Assembly: GCA_016721425.1 (NCBI GenBank)
Contig: JADKID010000007.1
Coordinates: 372,001 to 436,000 of the forward strand
Reading direction: 5' to 3'
DNA length: 64,000 nt
Source of the DNA: Bryobacterales bacterium
GTDB taxonomy: Bacteria > Acidobacteriota > Terriglobia > Bryobacterales > Bryobacteraceae
Part shown: positions 27,425-35,984 of the stretch, piece by piece
How the letters are laid out: each line of letters begins with the position of its first letter
How positions within the stretch are numbered: position 1 is the stretch's first letter
The notes under the pieces: generated by a model
What the model saw: the letters and a program-made list of their open reading frames with translations, nothing else
Told to the model about the DNA's origin: nothing
Databases searched by the model: none
Position numbers and translations under genes: made by a program

Positions 27425-28686
27425 GAATCCTCCAGCCGGAACATCCGGCGGATCAATGTCAGTATCCGGTCGCCCTCCGGCTGCGTCGCCGCCCGCCGGA
27501 TCTCCGTCAGAGGACCGTGCGCGATCTTGTTCAACAAGCCCCGCGTGTAGGCCGCCAGCGCCTCTTCCTGCTGCGCAGACATCGGCCCAAATTTGCCCCT
27601 CACACGGTCCAGTTCAGCCCGCCCTAACTCGTCCAGGTGCGCCTGCAGGCTCACGATCACTGGAGCCACCTCGCGCGCCCTCATCTTCGCGAACAACCGC
27701 TCGATCTCTTCCTCGATGATCTGCTCGGCCTGCTCCGCTTCCTTCTGTCTCGCCTTGCGGTTCGACTCCACCTCGCGACCCAGATCGTCGATGTCGTACA
27801 GGTAAATGTTCTCGAGCTCATCCACCGCCGGATCGATATTGCGCGGCACCGCGATGTCAATCAGGAACACCGGCCGGTTCTGCCTCTTCTTCAGCACCTG
27901 CCGCATATCTTCCTTGCTCAGCAAATACTCCCGCGCGCCCGAAGACGTGATCACAATGTCCATCTCCGGCAGCCGCGCCGGATAGGCCTCGTAGTCCACG
28001 ACCTGCCCCTCCACCAGTGCCGCCATCTCCTCGGCCCGCGATCGTGTCCGGTTCGTCACTAGTATCCGCGCGCACCCTGCACGGTGCAGATGCCGCGCCG
28101 CCAGTTCCGACATCTTCCCCGCTCCGATCAGCAGGATCGATTTGGAACGCAGGTCGCCGAAGATCTGCTTCGCCAGTTCGATGGCCGCGTAGCTCACGCT
28201 CACCGCGCTTCGTCCAATCTCCGTCTCGGAGCGGACCCGCTTGGCCACCGTGAACGCCCGCGTCAATACCGCGTCCAGGAATCCGTTCACCGCCCCGCGG
28301 TCCTTCGCAGCAGCATAGGCAGCCTTCAACTGCCCCAGAATCTGCGGCTCGCCCAACACCATCGAATCCAGACTCGCCGCCACCCGGAACAGGTGCCGGA
28401 TCGCCTCCCGGTCTTCAAACGAGTAGAGGAAGGGCTCCAGCCAGCCGGCATCCAGTCCCCGATTGGAAGCGAAAAACTCCAGTATCTGCTGGGCAGCGAC
28501 GTCGCCATTCGTGCTGATCGCGATCTCCACCCGGTTGCACGTGGAGAGGATCACCACCTCTTCCACGCCTGGGCAGGCCCGCATCTGGTCCAGCGCCTCC
28601 GGCAACACGCCATCGGCAAACGCCAAACGCTCGCGCACTTCCACAGGTGCGGTCTTGTAGCTCAACCCGGTGAGGAAAACCTTCAT
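27421..28686 (-). CDS. hemA: Glutamyl-tRNA reductase
   Basis: A 421-residue NADPH enzyme that reduces glutamyl-tRNA to glutamate-1-semialdehyde, the first committed step of C5-pathway haem synthesis. The catalytic cysteine is in STCNRVEIA near residue 50. GEPQILGQLKAAY, the NADPH-binding GAGKMSELAARHL, and a C-terminal dimerisation helix are present. It lies between hemX and hemCD and overlaps the latter by four bases. Confidence 0.96.
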   Translation of the reverse strand: MKVFLTGLSYKTAPVEVRERLAFADGVLPEALDQMRACPGVEEVVILSTCNRVEIAISTNGDVAAQQILEFFASNRGLDAGWLEPFLYSFEDREAIRHLFRVAASLDSMVLGEPQILGQLKAAYAAAKDRGAVNGFLDAVLTRAFTVAKRVRSETEIGRSAVSVSYAAIELAKQIFGDLRSKSILLIGAGKMSELAARHLHRAGCARILVTNRTRSRAEEMAALVEGQVVDYEAYPARLPEMDIVITSSGAREYLLSKEDMRQVLKKRQNRPVFLIDIAVPRNIDPAVDELENIYLYDIDDLGREVESNRKARQKEAEQAEQIIEEEIERLFAKMRAREVAPVIVSLQAHLDELGRAELDRVRGKFGPMSAQQEEALAAYTRGLLNKIAHGPLTEIRRAATQPEGDRILTLIRRMFRLEDS

Positions 28687-28699
28687 ATACGGCAGTTCC

Positions 28700-29542
28700 T
28701 CATTTTTCCAGTAGCGGCTGCAGACCGACGTGCGCAGCCCAGGTCAATGCCGCAAATCCAAGCACCGTCAGCGACAAGATGGCGGCTTTTCGCCCCCGCC
28801 ACCCCGCCGAGATCCGCAGGTACACCATCGACAGGTAGAACACCCACGTCAGCAGCGAGACCATGATCTTCGGCTGACCCACCCACCGCGTGCCCAGTTC
28901 GATAAACGCCCAACTGCTGCCCGCCACCACCGCCAATGTGATTGCCACAAAGCCCGCGCTCATGGAGAGCGTGATCAGGTGATCCAACGTCTCCAGAGGC
29001 GGTATTCGGTCCGTCGCCAGGGAACTCAGCAGTGTGCTCTCCGGCTTCCCATGACGCCGCTTCAGCCGCCGCTCTTGGAGCAGATACAGCACGGCTAACT
29101 GAGCGCTCAGCAACAATCCCGCATAGCCCGCCAGCACCAGCACGATGTGCGTCAACAGCCATACATTGCGGACACGAGGATCAGACCAGGCAGAGACGGG
29201 CGTACCCATCGCCCCCATGAAAGCCAGGAGTGACACCAGCGGGAATACCACCAGACTCAAGCTGGAAAACCTGTATCGCCACTCGACAAACAGAAACATC
29301 AGCGCAAATAGCAGTGCGCACAGTGATGCCGTTTCAAAGAAGTTGTTCGCCGCCAGATGTCGCAGTCCGACACTGTGCTCCACAATCGAGACGATGTGAA
29401 AAACCACAGCCAGGCGAAACGCGCCCAGAGCGTATGGATACAGACGCGTGCCCTTGCGCAGGACAGACAGGATCGCCTGCAACAGACCCACACCGTACAG
29501 CGCGACGGCCAGCCGTAACCAGACCACACTCATCTCAGGCAT
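28700..29542 (-). CDS. hemX: HemX / CcsA-family membrane protein
   Basis: A 280-residue membrane protein with about eight helices, of the CcsA/HemX cytochrome-c assembly family. In Bacillus, HemX lowers HemA levels, and the hemX-hemA order is conserved here with a 13-base gap. The stretch SSWAFIELGTRWVGQPK near residue 225 occupies the place of the haem-handling tryptophan-rich motif, where CcsA has WSWDPKE, so direct haem transport is doubtful. The start is ATG 29542 (MPEMSVVW); ATG 29533 is also possible. The frame is open far upstream, but that DNA encodes the divergent SDR gene. Confidence 0.85.
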   Translation of the reverse strand: MPEMSVVWLRLAVALYGVGLLQAILSVLRKGTRLYPYALGAFRLAVVFHIVSIVEHSVGLRHLAANNFFETASLCALLFALMFLFVEWRYRFSSLSLVVFPLVSLLAFMGAMGTPVSAWSDPRVRNVWLLTHIVLVLAGYAGLLLSAQLAVLYLLQERRLKRRHGKPESTLLSSLATDRIPPLETLDHLITLSMSAGFVAITLAVVAGSSWAFIELGTRWVGQPKIMVSLLTWVFYLSMVYLRISAGWRGRKAAILSLTVLGFAALTWAAHVGLQPLLEK

Positions 29543-29635
29543 CGCGCAAGACTCCTCGGCATCCCAGCACAGCTCCAAGTATATCTCGCTGGCCCCGGAC
29601 GCCTTCAATCCGGCCAGCAGTGGGAAGATAGCAGC

Positions 29636-30361
29636 ATGACACTGAATCTGAAGGGGAAAACTGCACTCGTCACCGGAGGAACCAAGGGTATCGGCCTCGC
29701 CGTGGCGCGCCGCCTGTTGACCGCTGGAGCCTCCATCGCCATCTGCGGACGCCACACCGAAAGCGTTAACGTTGCAGTGGCTCAACTTAGGACAGAGTTT
29801 GCAGCCACTCCCGTTAAAGTCGATGGCAAATCCGCCGATGTTGGTAGTGAGGGCGCAGTACGGGCCCTCTTCGAGTGGCTCGACGTTAGCTTGGGTGGGC
29901 CGGACATTTTGGTGAACAACGCGGGTGTGGGGATCTTCAAAGATCTGGCTGCGCTGGCGCCGGAGGAGTGGGAGACTGTGCTGGGCACGAATCTGACAGG
30001 GGTGTATCACTGCTGCCATCACGCCTTGCCGCGCATGCGGCAGCGGGGCGGCGGCTGGATCATCAACGTCTCCAGTTTGGCCGGCAAGAACTCTTTCGCC
30101 GGCGGCGCCGCCTACAACGCCTCCAAATTCGGCCTCTGCGGCATGAGTGAGGCCGTGATGCTGGATCATCGCTACGACGGCATCCGGGTCAGCACCATTC
30201 TGCCGGGCAGCGTGAATACGGAGTTCGGCAGGGTGGGGCGCGCCGATTGGAAGATCGCCCCCGAAGATGTGGCAGAAACTGTGGCCATGATCTTGGCTAT
30301 GCCGGAGCGTTCCCTGATCAGTCAGGTTGAGATTCGTCCGTCGAGGCCGCCCCGAAAATAG
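29636..30361 (+). CDS. SDR-family oxidoreductase
   Basis: A 241-residue classical short-chain dehydrogenase/reductase. Seen are the cofactor motif TGGTKGIG (residues 14-21), NNAGVG, INVSSLAG with the catalytic Ser, and the active-site YNASKFG with Tyr and Lys. The closing LPGSVNTEF helps cofactor binding. The substrate is unknown. It is divergent from hemX and 26 bases upstream of the Clp-like gene. Confidence 0.9.
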   Translation: MTLNLKGKTALVTGGTKGIGLAVARRLLTAGASIAICGRHTESVNVAVAQLRTEFAATPVKVDGKSADVGSEGAVRALFEWLDVSLGGPDILVNNAGVGIFKDLAALAPEEWETVLGTNLTGVYHCCHHALPRMRQRGGGWIINVSSLAGKNSFAGGAAYNASKFGLCGMSEAVMLDHRYDGIRVSTILPGSVNTEFGRVGRADWKIAPEDVAETVAMILAMPERSLISQVEIRPSRPPRK

Positions 30362-30387
30362 GCGGTCTGAGTAGAAAGGAGCCCGCT

Positions 30388-31653
30388 GTGGGCGACGCCA
30401 TGAGTGCAAGTTTGGAACTGGACGGCACACTGCCGGTCCTGCGGGAACCGCGCCGCTTCGGCTTTCCCCGCCGCAACGCAGGCGGCGTCACCCGCCTCTC
30501 GCCAGAGAATCCTACCACCCGCCTGGACCCCTCGCGCACCGGCAAGGAAGCAGGTTCCCTCGAAACCACTTTGCGTCAGTTGGTCGTCGGCCAGGATGAG
30601 GCGATCTCCGAGATCGTCAATATCTACCAGATGCATCTCACCGGCCTGAATCCGCCTCAGCGGCCCATCGGCAACTTCCTGTTCCTCGGCCCCACCGGCT
30701 CAGGCAAAACCCGCATCGTCGAGGCAACCGCCGAGGCCCTCATCGGTACAGCCAGGGCCGTCACAAAAGTGGATTGCGCCGAGTTCCAGCACAGCCACGA
30801 GATCGCCAAACTCATCGGCTCCCCTCCCGGCTACCTCGGCCATCGTGAAACACATCCGCTCCTCAGCCAGGAGACCCTCAACCAGTACCATACCGAGCGC
30901 ATGAAGCTGAGCTTCCTCCTCTTCGACGAAATCGAAAAGGCCAGCGACTCCCTCTGGAACCTCCTCCTCGGCATCCTCGACAAAGCAACCCTGACCCTCG
31001 GCGACAATCGCAAAGTCGATTTTTCTCGCACGTTGATCTTCCTGACCTCCAATCTCGGGGCCTCCGAGATGTCGGCCATGTTGAGCCCCCGCCTCGGGTT
31101 CCGCCCAACCGCACCCGCCGACGCCGAGACCGATGCCAAAATCGAACGTAGCGGCCTCGAAGCCGCCCGCAAGAAATTCACGCCTGAGTTCATGAATCGC
31201 CTCGACAAGGTCGTGGTCTTCAAGATGCTCGGAGAACCCGAATTGCGCCGCATCCTCGATATCGAGCTCGGCATGGTTCAGCAGCGCGTCTTCTGCGCCT
31301 CCCCCGAGCGCAGTTTCGTCTTCACCGTCACGCCCAACGCCCGAGAGTTCATCCTCCAGGCTGGCGTCGATAAGAAATACGGCGCCCGCCACCTGAAACG
31401 CGCCATCGAGCGCCTCATGGTGCAGCCGCTCTCCAACCTCATCGCCACCGATCAGGTCCGCGGCGGGGATCTCGTCCGCGTCGATTGCGAACCCGGAGCC
31501 ACAGAGTTGAACTTCCAGCGCGAGGACGAGGGCCTGCCGATTCAGATCATGGCTGATATGGTCGATGCCCCGGTCCGCCTCTGGATGAAGGCCGCCGGCG
31601 CCACCGCCGCCGACGCCCAGAAATCACAGATCACCCGCGCTCCGCGCCGCTAA
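30388..31653 (+). CDS. Stand-alone Clp-type AAA+ ATPase (ClpB D2-like)
   Basis: A 421-residue protein holding one AAA_2 domain plus the small D2 C-terminal domain of ClpA/ClpB, with no N-domain, D1 ring or middle coiled coil. Walker A is GPTGSGKT (about residues 103-110), the pore loop is SPPGYLGH, and Walker B is FLLFDEIEKA. The arginine-bearing FTPEFMNRLDKVVVF follows, and KYGARHLKRAIE marks the small domain. The first 65 residues are unique and basic. GTG 30388 is preferred over ATG 30400 because AAGGAG (30376-30381) is at good distance. Its unfolding target or protease partner is unknown; no IGF loop for ClpP is obvious. Confidence 0.85.
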   Translation: MGDAMSASLELDGTLPVLREPRRFGFPRRNAGGVTRLSPENPTTRLDPSRTGKEAGSLETTLRQLVVGQDEAISEIVNIYQMHLTGLNPPQRPIGNFLFLGPTGSGKTRIVEATAEALIGTARAVTKVDCAEFQHSHEIAKLIGSPPGYLGHRETHPLLSQETLNQYHTERMKLSFLLFDEIEKASDSLWNLLLGILDKATLTLGDNRKVDFSRTLIFLTSNLGASEMSAMLSPRLGFRPTAPADAETDAKIERSGLEAARKKFTPEFMNRLDKVVVFKMLGEPELRRILDIELGMVQQRVFCASPERSFVFTVTPNAREFILQAGVDKKYGARHLKRAIERLMVQPLSNLIATDQVRGGDLVRVDCEPGATELNFQREDEGLPIQIMADMVDAPVRLWMKAAGATAADAQKSQITRAPRR

Positions 31654-31666
31654 CCCCGCGAAAAGC

Positions 31667-33118
31667 CTACCGCTGCGCCACCCGCGGGATCCCCCCAGGC
31701 CGCTGCTCGATGCGCACACGCGCCCCGTCGGCACTGCAATCCGGCAGTGGCTTCACCGTGTAGTAGTTCAACCCGTATCGCATGCTGCGATGCAAAGATT
31801 CCACGCACACCGGCTCGCCCACGGCCACCACTTTCCGCCAAAGTCCCCGCGACGACACCAGTTCATCCAGCACAGGAGCCGCACTCAGCTTGATGAACAA
31901 CAACCCTGCCGCTGCGCCCCCCGCCACTACCGCCACTGCCGCCAATCGGCGGCCGTAGGCCTCCAGCAGCCACACACCGATCATCACCGGCATCACATAC
32001 CCGAAGTACTCCCACGGCACTTCACCCAGGTTCGCCCGCCGCAACCCGAACATCAGCGACTCCGGCAGAATTGTCGCAACCACCGGGCAAAAAGCCAGCA
32101 GCATGGCTGCCAACGCCAACGGCCGCCTCGCACTACGGCACTGCTCCAAAGACACCGCAATGACAATGCAAAGCGGAGGCAGTAGCGGCAACACATACCC
32201 CGGCAGCTTGTTCGTCGAAAAGGAGAAGAACAGGAGCCCAAAGACGAATGTCGCTACCAGTATCCGGTGACGCCGCTCCTGCCAGACACCACGCCCCACC
32301 ACGGCTAATAACGTCGGCCACGGGAACAGCGCTGCCGCCAGCACGGGCAGGTAAAACCAGACCGGCTGCTCGTGCTGCAACGCGTTTGTCGCAAACCGGG
32401 AAAAGTGATGCCGCAAAATGAAATCGTCGAAAAAGAGCCGCCCATGCTGCCAGAACATGGCTAAGTACCAGGGCCCGGCCACCACCACAGCCACGGCCGC
32501 CGGCAACCACCACGCCCGCCATCGCCGCCATCCGAAAAACAGCAGGGGCAACACCAATACGCCAGGCACCAGCCCCTTGGCCAGTAGTCCGAGGCCAAAG
32601 CAGAACCCGCACCCCGCCAGAGCCCGCCGCGAACCCGTTTCCACCCACAGGATTCCCAATAGCAGACACCCGTTAAAAGCCGCAGCCAGCGGCAAATCCG
32701 TCACCCCGATCTGGCTGTATGCGCTCCATCCCGCCGTCGTGGCCAGCACCAACGTCGCCATCCACGCTACACGCACACCATCCAACCGCCACAGCACCAG
32801 GAATTGCAGCAACAGATAGGCCAAGCTCAGCAACGCCACCGGGATCCGTGGCGACAGATCGGCGCCCAGGCCGGCTAAATGCCCTGCCGCCGTCAGCCAG
32901 TAGAGCAACGCCGGCTTCTCAAACCATGGCTCGCCCCACAGCCGTGGCGTCACCCAGTCCCCGGAACTCGCCATCTCCCGCCCAATGGCGGCATAGCGCG
33001 GCTCGTCTGGTCCTAGCAACCCGACGCTGCCTAGTCCATGCAGGTACACCGCGCCAACGACCGCAAGAAACAGCAGTAGAAAGACACAGGTGCGCAACGA
33101 TGGGCCGGGCGGGGACAC
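31667..33118 (-). CDS. Family-39 glycosyltransferase (ArnT/PMT-like membrane protein)
   Basis: A 483-residue membrane protein with around 12 helices. The first periplasmic loop has LLGPDEPRYAAIGREM, whose acidic residue is catalytic in ArnT and protein mannosyltransferases, then WFEKPALLYWL. Such enzymes move a sugar from a polyprenyl-phosphate carrier to lipid A, proteins or glycans on the outer face. The acceptor is unknown here. The start is GTG 33118; no other good start exists nearby. This leaves only about 20 bases to the divergent start. Confidence 0.85.
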   Translation of the reverse strand: MSPPGPSLRTCVFLLLFLAVVGAVYLHGLGSVGLLGPDEPRYAAIGREMASSGDWVTPRLWGEPWFEKPALLYWLTAAGHLAGLGADLSPRIPVALLSLAYLLLQFLVLWRLDGVRVAWMATLVLATTAGWSAYSQIGVTDLPLAAAFNGCLLLGILWVETGSRRALAGCGFCFGLGLLAKGLVPGVLVLPLLFFGWRRWRAWWLPAAVAVVVAGPWYLAMFWQHGRLFFDDFILRHHFSRFATNALQHEQPVWFYLPVLAAALFPWPTLLAVVGRGVWQERRHRILVATFVFGLLFFSFSTNKLPGYVLPLLPPLCIVIAVSLEQCRSARRPLALAAMLLAFCPVVATILPESLMFGLRRANLGEVPWEYFGYVMPVMIGVWLLEAYGRRLAAVAVVAGGAAAGLLFIKLSAAPVLDELVSSRGLWRKVVAVGEPVCVESLHRSMRYGLNYYTVKPLPDCSADGARVRIEQRPGGIPRVAQR

Positions 33119-33125
33119 TCACCAG

Positions 33126-33131
33126 TATAAT
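33126..33131 (+). promoter_or_regulatory. Consensus -10 element before the CDP-diglyceride-hydrolase-like gene
   Basis: A perfect TATAAT lies seven bases before the ATG at 33139, so transcription would start at or next to that ATG. An in-frame upstream ATG (33130) overlaps the element. No good -35 is visible at the usual distance. Confidence 0.45.
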
Positions 33132-33138
33132 GGCGAGG

Positions 33139-33687
33139 ATGGCCCGCACTCATACGTTTCTTCTCCTCCTGGCCTGGGGCGCGCTGCCCCTCGCCGCCGA
33201 CGTCACCAACTGCGCCTGCGACGTCACCCGGCCCGAAACTCTCAAGGCCCGCGAGTGCAGCCTTTGTCTCGAAGCAGAGAAGCATCACGGCCCCGGTGAG
33301 TTCTTCACTCTAAAGGATGTCAACCCCCGCAAGCCCAACCGCTGGCTGGCGCTGCCTCAAGCCCACACACCAGGCCCGCACGCTCTGCATCTGCTGCCCA
33401 AGGAAACTCGCAACCGCTACTGGCGCTACGCCATCGAACAGGCCAGAGGAAAATTCGGCGACGAGTGGGGCATCGCCTACAACGGACAGATCATGCGCAC
33501 TCAATGCCATCTCCACGTCCATGTCGGCCGCTGGATCAAGGCCGCCGATACAGCCAAGTTCAAGCTCGTCAAGCGCATCGAGGACTTCCCCGCCCCCGCC
33601 GATTCCGGCATCCTCATCCGCCCCGTCAAAGGCGGCTTTCTCGTTCTCACCGGCGAACAAATTATGGAAACAGCCCTGGTCCGCTAG
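33139..33687 (+). CDS. CDP-diacylglycerol diphosphatase-like (HIT-fold) protein, exported
   Basis: A 182-residue protein starting with a clear signal peptide (MARTHTFLLLLAWGALPLAA). The body matches the CDP-diglyceride hydrolase (Cdh) branch of the HIT superfamily: CSLCLEAEKHH, WRYAIEQARGKFG, and the histidine triad-like QCHLHVHVGRW near residue 125. Cdh cleaves CDP-diacylglycerol to CMP and phosphatidate. I choose ATG 33139 because the earlier ATG 33130 lies inside a -10 box. Cysteines CACD and CSLC near the mature N-terminus may form disulfides. Other HIT hydrolases cannot be excluded. Confidence 0.72.
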   Translation: MARTHTFLLLLAWGALPLAADVTNCACDVTRPETLKARECSLCLEAEKHHGPGEFFTLKDVNPRKPNRWLALPQAHTPGPHALHLLPKETRNRYWRYAIEQARGKFGDEWGIAYNGQIMRTQCHLHVHVGRWIKAADTAKFKLVKRIEDFPAPADSGILIRPVKGGFLVLTGEQIMETALVR

Positions 33688-33711
33688 CGCGCCTCCACAC
33701 CAAGGAACCCA

Positions 33712-35235
33712 ATGAGCCTCGTTGAGATTCAGAAACTGCCCACGGCAGATAACGCCGCCATCCTCCTCCATCCTTCCGATAACATCGCTATCGCCCGCCT
33801 CACCCTGCCCCCCGGCCAGGTGGTCGCCGTCCCGGGCTCTGAGGTCACACTGCGCGAAGCCGTCCCGGTGGGCCACAAACTTGCCCTGCGGCGCATCGAG
33901 GCCGGCGAGAATCTCCTCCGCTACGGCCAGATCATCGGCCTCGCCCTCAACACCATCGAACCCGGAGCCCACGTCCACACTCACAACGTCGGCTTTGATG
34001 AGGGCCAGCGCAGATACGAATTCCCCGAACACGAGACGCCCCTCCCCGCCCCGCCTGCCGAAGTGCCCACTTTCCAGGGCTACCTCCGCGCCGACGGCCG
34101 CGCCGGCACCCGCAACTACATCGCAGTCGTCGCCGCCTCCAATTGCGCCGCCCATACCGCCGAACTCATCGCCCATAGCTATCTCAACGAAACTCTCCCT
34201 GCCAACATCGACGGCGTCGTCGCCTTCCCCCACGGCGAGGGCTGCGGCCACGCCATCGGCCCAGATACCGTGCAACTCCGCCGCACACTTTTAGGGATCC
34301 TCGATCACCCCAACGTCACCGCCGCCATCGTGCTCGGCCTCGGTTGCGAGGTTAACCAGATCGATCAGTACCCCGGCTCCGCCCGCGTCGTCGGCATGAC
34401 CCTCCAGGACAGCGGCGGCACTCTTGCCACCGTGGCAGCCGCCCGCCATGAAATCGCCCGCCTCATCGGGCAAGCCTCTGTCGACCACCGCATTACGCTC
34501 CCAGCCTCCAAAATCTGCCTCGGCCTCAACTGCGGAGGCTCCGATAGTTTCAGCGGCATCACCGCCAACCCAGCCCTCGGATTTTGCTCCGATGCCCTCG
34601 CCCGGCTCGGCGCCACCACCGTCCTGGCCGAAACACCGGAAATCGTCGGCGCCGAGCACCTCCTCGTGCGTCGCGCCCGCAATCGCGCCGTCGGCGAGCG
34701 CCTTCTCGAAATGATCCGTAGCTACAAAACCTACCTCGATCGCTTCGGCGGCAGTTTTGACGACAACCCCTCGCCCGGAAACAAAGAGGGCGGACTCACC
34801 AACATTCTCGAAAAGGCCCTGGGCGCCGTCGCCAAGGGCGGGACCTCCACTCTCAACGAAGTTGTCGATTATGCCGAGCGCATCCACGGCCCCGGATTCG
34901 CTTTCATGAATACGCCCGGCTACGACCCCGTCTCGCTCACCGGCCTAGCCGCCGGCGGCGTCAATCTCATCGCCTTTACCACCGGCCGTGGCTCCGCCAT
35001 CGGCTTCCCCATCGTCCCCGTACTGAAGATCGCAACGAATACCCAAATCGCGCGACGAATGTTAGACAATATGGATATCAATGCCGGCACGATCGCCGAC
35101 GGCGAGGCCACAGTCGAGCAAGTGGGCAATGACATCTTGCGGACACTGCTGAGCATAGCCTCCGGGGAACGTACCAAAAGTGAGCGTCTGGGACATCAGG
35201 AGTTTGTACCCTGGCGCATCGGGCCCGTTCTATAG
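33712..35235 (+). CDS. Altronate dehydratase (UxaA)-family hydro-lyase
   Basis: A 507-residue enzyme of the altronate/galactarate dehydratase family, which remove water from hexonates or hexarates to 2-keto-3-deoxy acids in uronate degradation. The N-terminal 90 residues form the SAF domain (HVHTHNVGF), joined to the catalytic part with GYLRADGRAGTRNYI, FPHGEGCGHAIG, GLGCEVNQI, GLNCGGSDSFSGI and TTGRGSAIGFP; cysteines and histidines hold the iron. Single-chain architecture and length fit UxaA. No other uronate genes are nearby. It is seven bases before the response regulator gene. Confidence 0.87.
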   Translation: MSLVEIQKLPTADNAAILLHPSDNIAIARLTLPPGQVVAVPGSEVTLREAVPVGHKLALRRIEAGENLLRYGQIIGLALNTIEPGAHVHTHNVGFDEGQRRYEFPEHETPLPAPPAEVPTFQGYLRADGRAGTRNYIAVVAASNCAAHTAELIAHSYLNETLPANIDGVVAFPHGEGCGHAIGPDTVQLRRTLLGILDHPNVTAAIVLGLGCEVNQIDQYPGSARVVGMTLQDSGGTLATVAAARHEIARLIGQASVDHRITLPASKICLGLNCGGSDSFSGITANPALGFCSDALARLGATTVLAETPEIVGAEHLLVRRARNRAVGERLLEMIRSYKTYLDRFGGSFDDNPSPGNKEGGLTNILEKALGAVAKGGTSTLNEVVDYAERIHGPGFAFMNTPGYDPVSLTGLAAGGVNLIAFTTGRGSAIGFPIVPVLKIATNTQIARRMLDNMDINAGTIADGEATVEQVGNDILRTLLSIASGERTKSERLGHQEFVPWRIGPVL

Positions 35236-35242
35236 GGGAACT

Positions 35243-35950
35243 ATGCGAATTCTGCTGGTCGAAGACGAAAAACGTATCGCTGACTTCGTGCAACGCGGCC
35301 TCGAAAGCGCCGGCTACTCCATCGATCTCGCCGAAGATGGCCAGTCCGCACTCGACAGAATCCACGCCGCCGATTACGACCTCGTGATCCTCGATCTCAT
35401 GCTGCCCGATATGGACGGCCTGGACGTTCTCGCCAAAACTCGCAATCGCAAGGTCAGCCCGCCCGTCCTCATCCTCAGCGCTCGCGGCGGCGTCGACGAT
35501 CGAGTTCGCGGCCTCGAACTCGGCGCCGACGACTATCTCGTCAAGCCGTTTGCCTTCGTAGAACTGCTCGCCCGCGTTCGCGCCCTTCTCCGCCGTGGAC
35601 AGCCCACCCCGGAGCGCCTCGTCATCGGAGACCTCGTGCTCGATTGCATCCGCCGCAAGGTCAGCCGCGCCAGCGAGCCCATCGACCTCGCGCCCAAAGA
35701 GTTCAGCATTCTCGAATACATGATGCGCAACCGCGGCCGTCCCCTCAGCCGCACCATGATCGTCGAACACGTCTGGGATATGGAATACGACGGCCTCACC
35801 AACATCGTCGACGTCTACATCCGCCACCTCCGCAGCAAAATCGACGAGAAGTTCCCCACCCGCCTCATCCACACTGTGCGCGGCATCGGTTATATGCTGG
35901 ACACGCACGATAAGCCTTCAGCCAATAGTGGGAAGCCGCCGCAGGAGTAA
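35243..35950 (+). CDS. OmpR-family response regulator
   Basis: A 235-residue two-component regulator. The receiver domain has the acidic VEDE pocket, phospho-acceptor Asp51 in LVILDLMLP, and the conserved Lys in YLVKPF. The C-terminal winged helix (about 130-225) shows the OmpR features LAPKEFSILEYMM and VDVYIRHLRSKID. It is most like CusR/CopR-type regulators. The start is ATG 35243. The sensor kinase follows 34 bases later, so the two are partners. Confidence 0.95.
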   Translation: MRILLVEDEKRIADFVQRGLESAGYSIDLAEDGQSALDRIHAADYDLVILDLMLPDMDGLDVLAKTRNRKVSPPVLILSARGGVDDRVRGLELGADDYLVKPFAFVELLARVRALLRRGQPTPERLVIGDLVLDCIRRKVSRASEPIDLAPKEFSILEYMMRNRGRPLSRTMIVEHVWDMEYDGLTNIVDVYIRHLRSKIDEKFPTRLIHTVRGIGYMLDTHDKPSANSGKPPQE

Positions 35951-35984
35951 CACCCGCCCCTTCCCTCCTGCATGTTGTAGTCCC

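Noticed and set aside
28700..30430. Extension of hemX upstream to 576 codons
   Set aside because: The extra part is antisense to the SDR gene at 29636-30361; ATG 29542 gives the normal family length.
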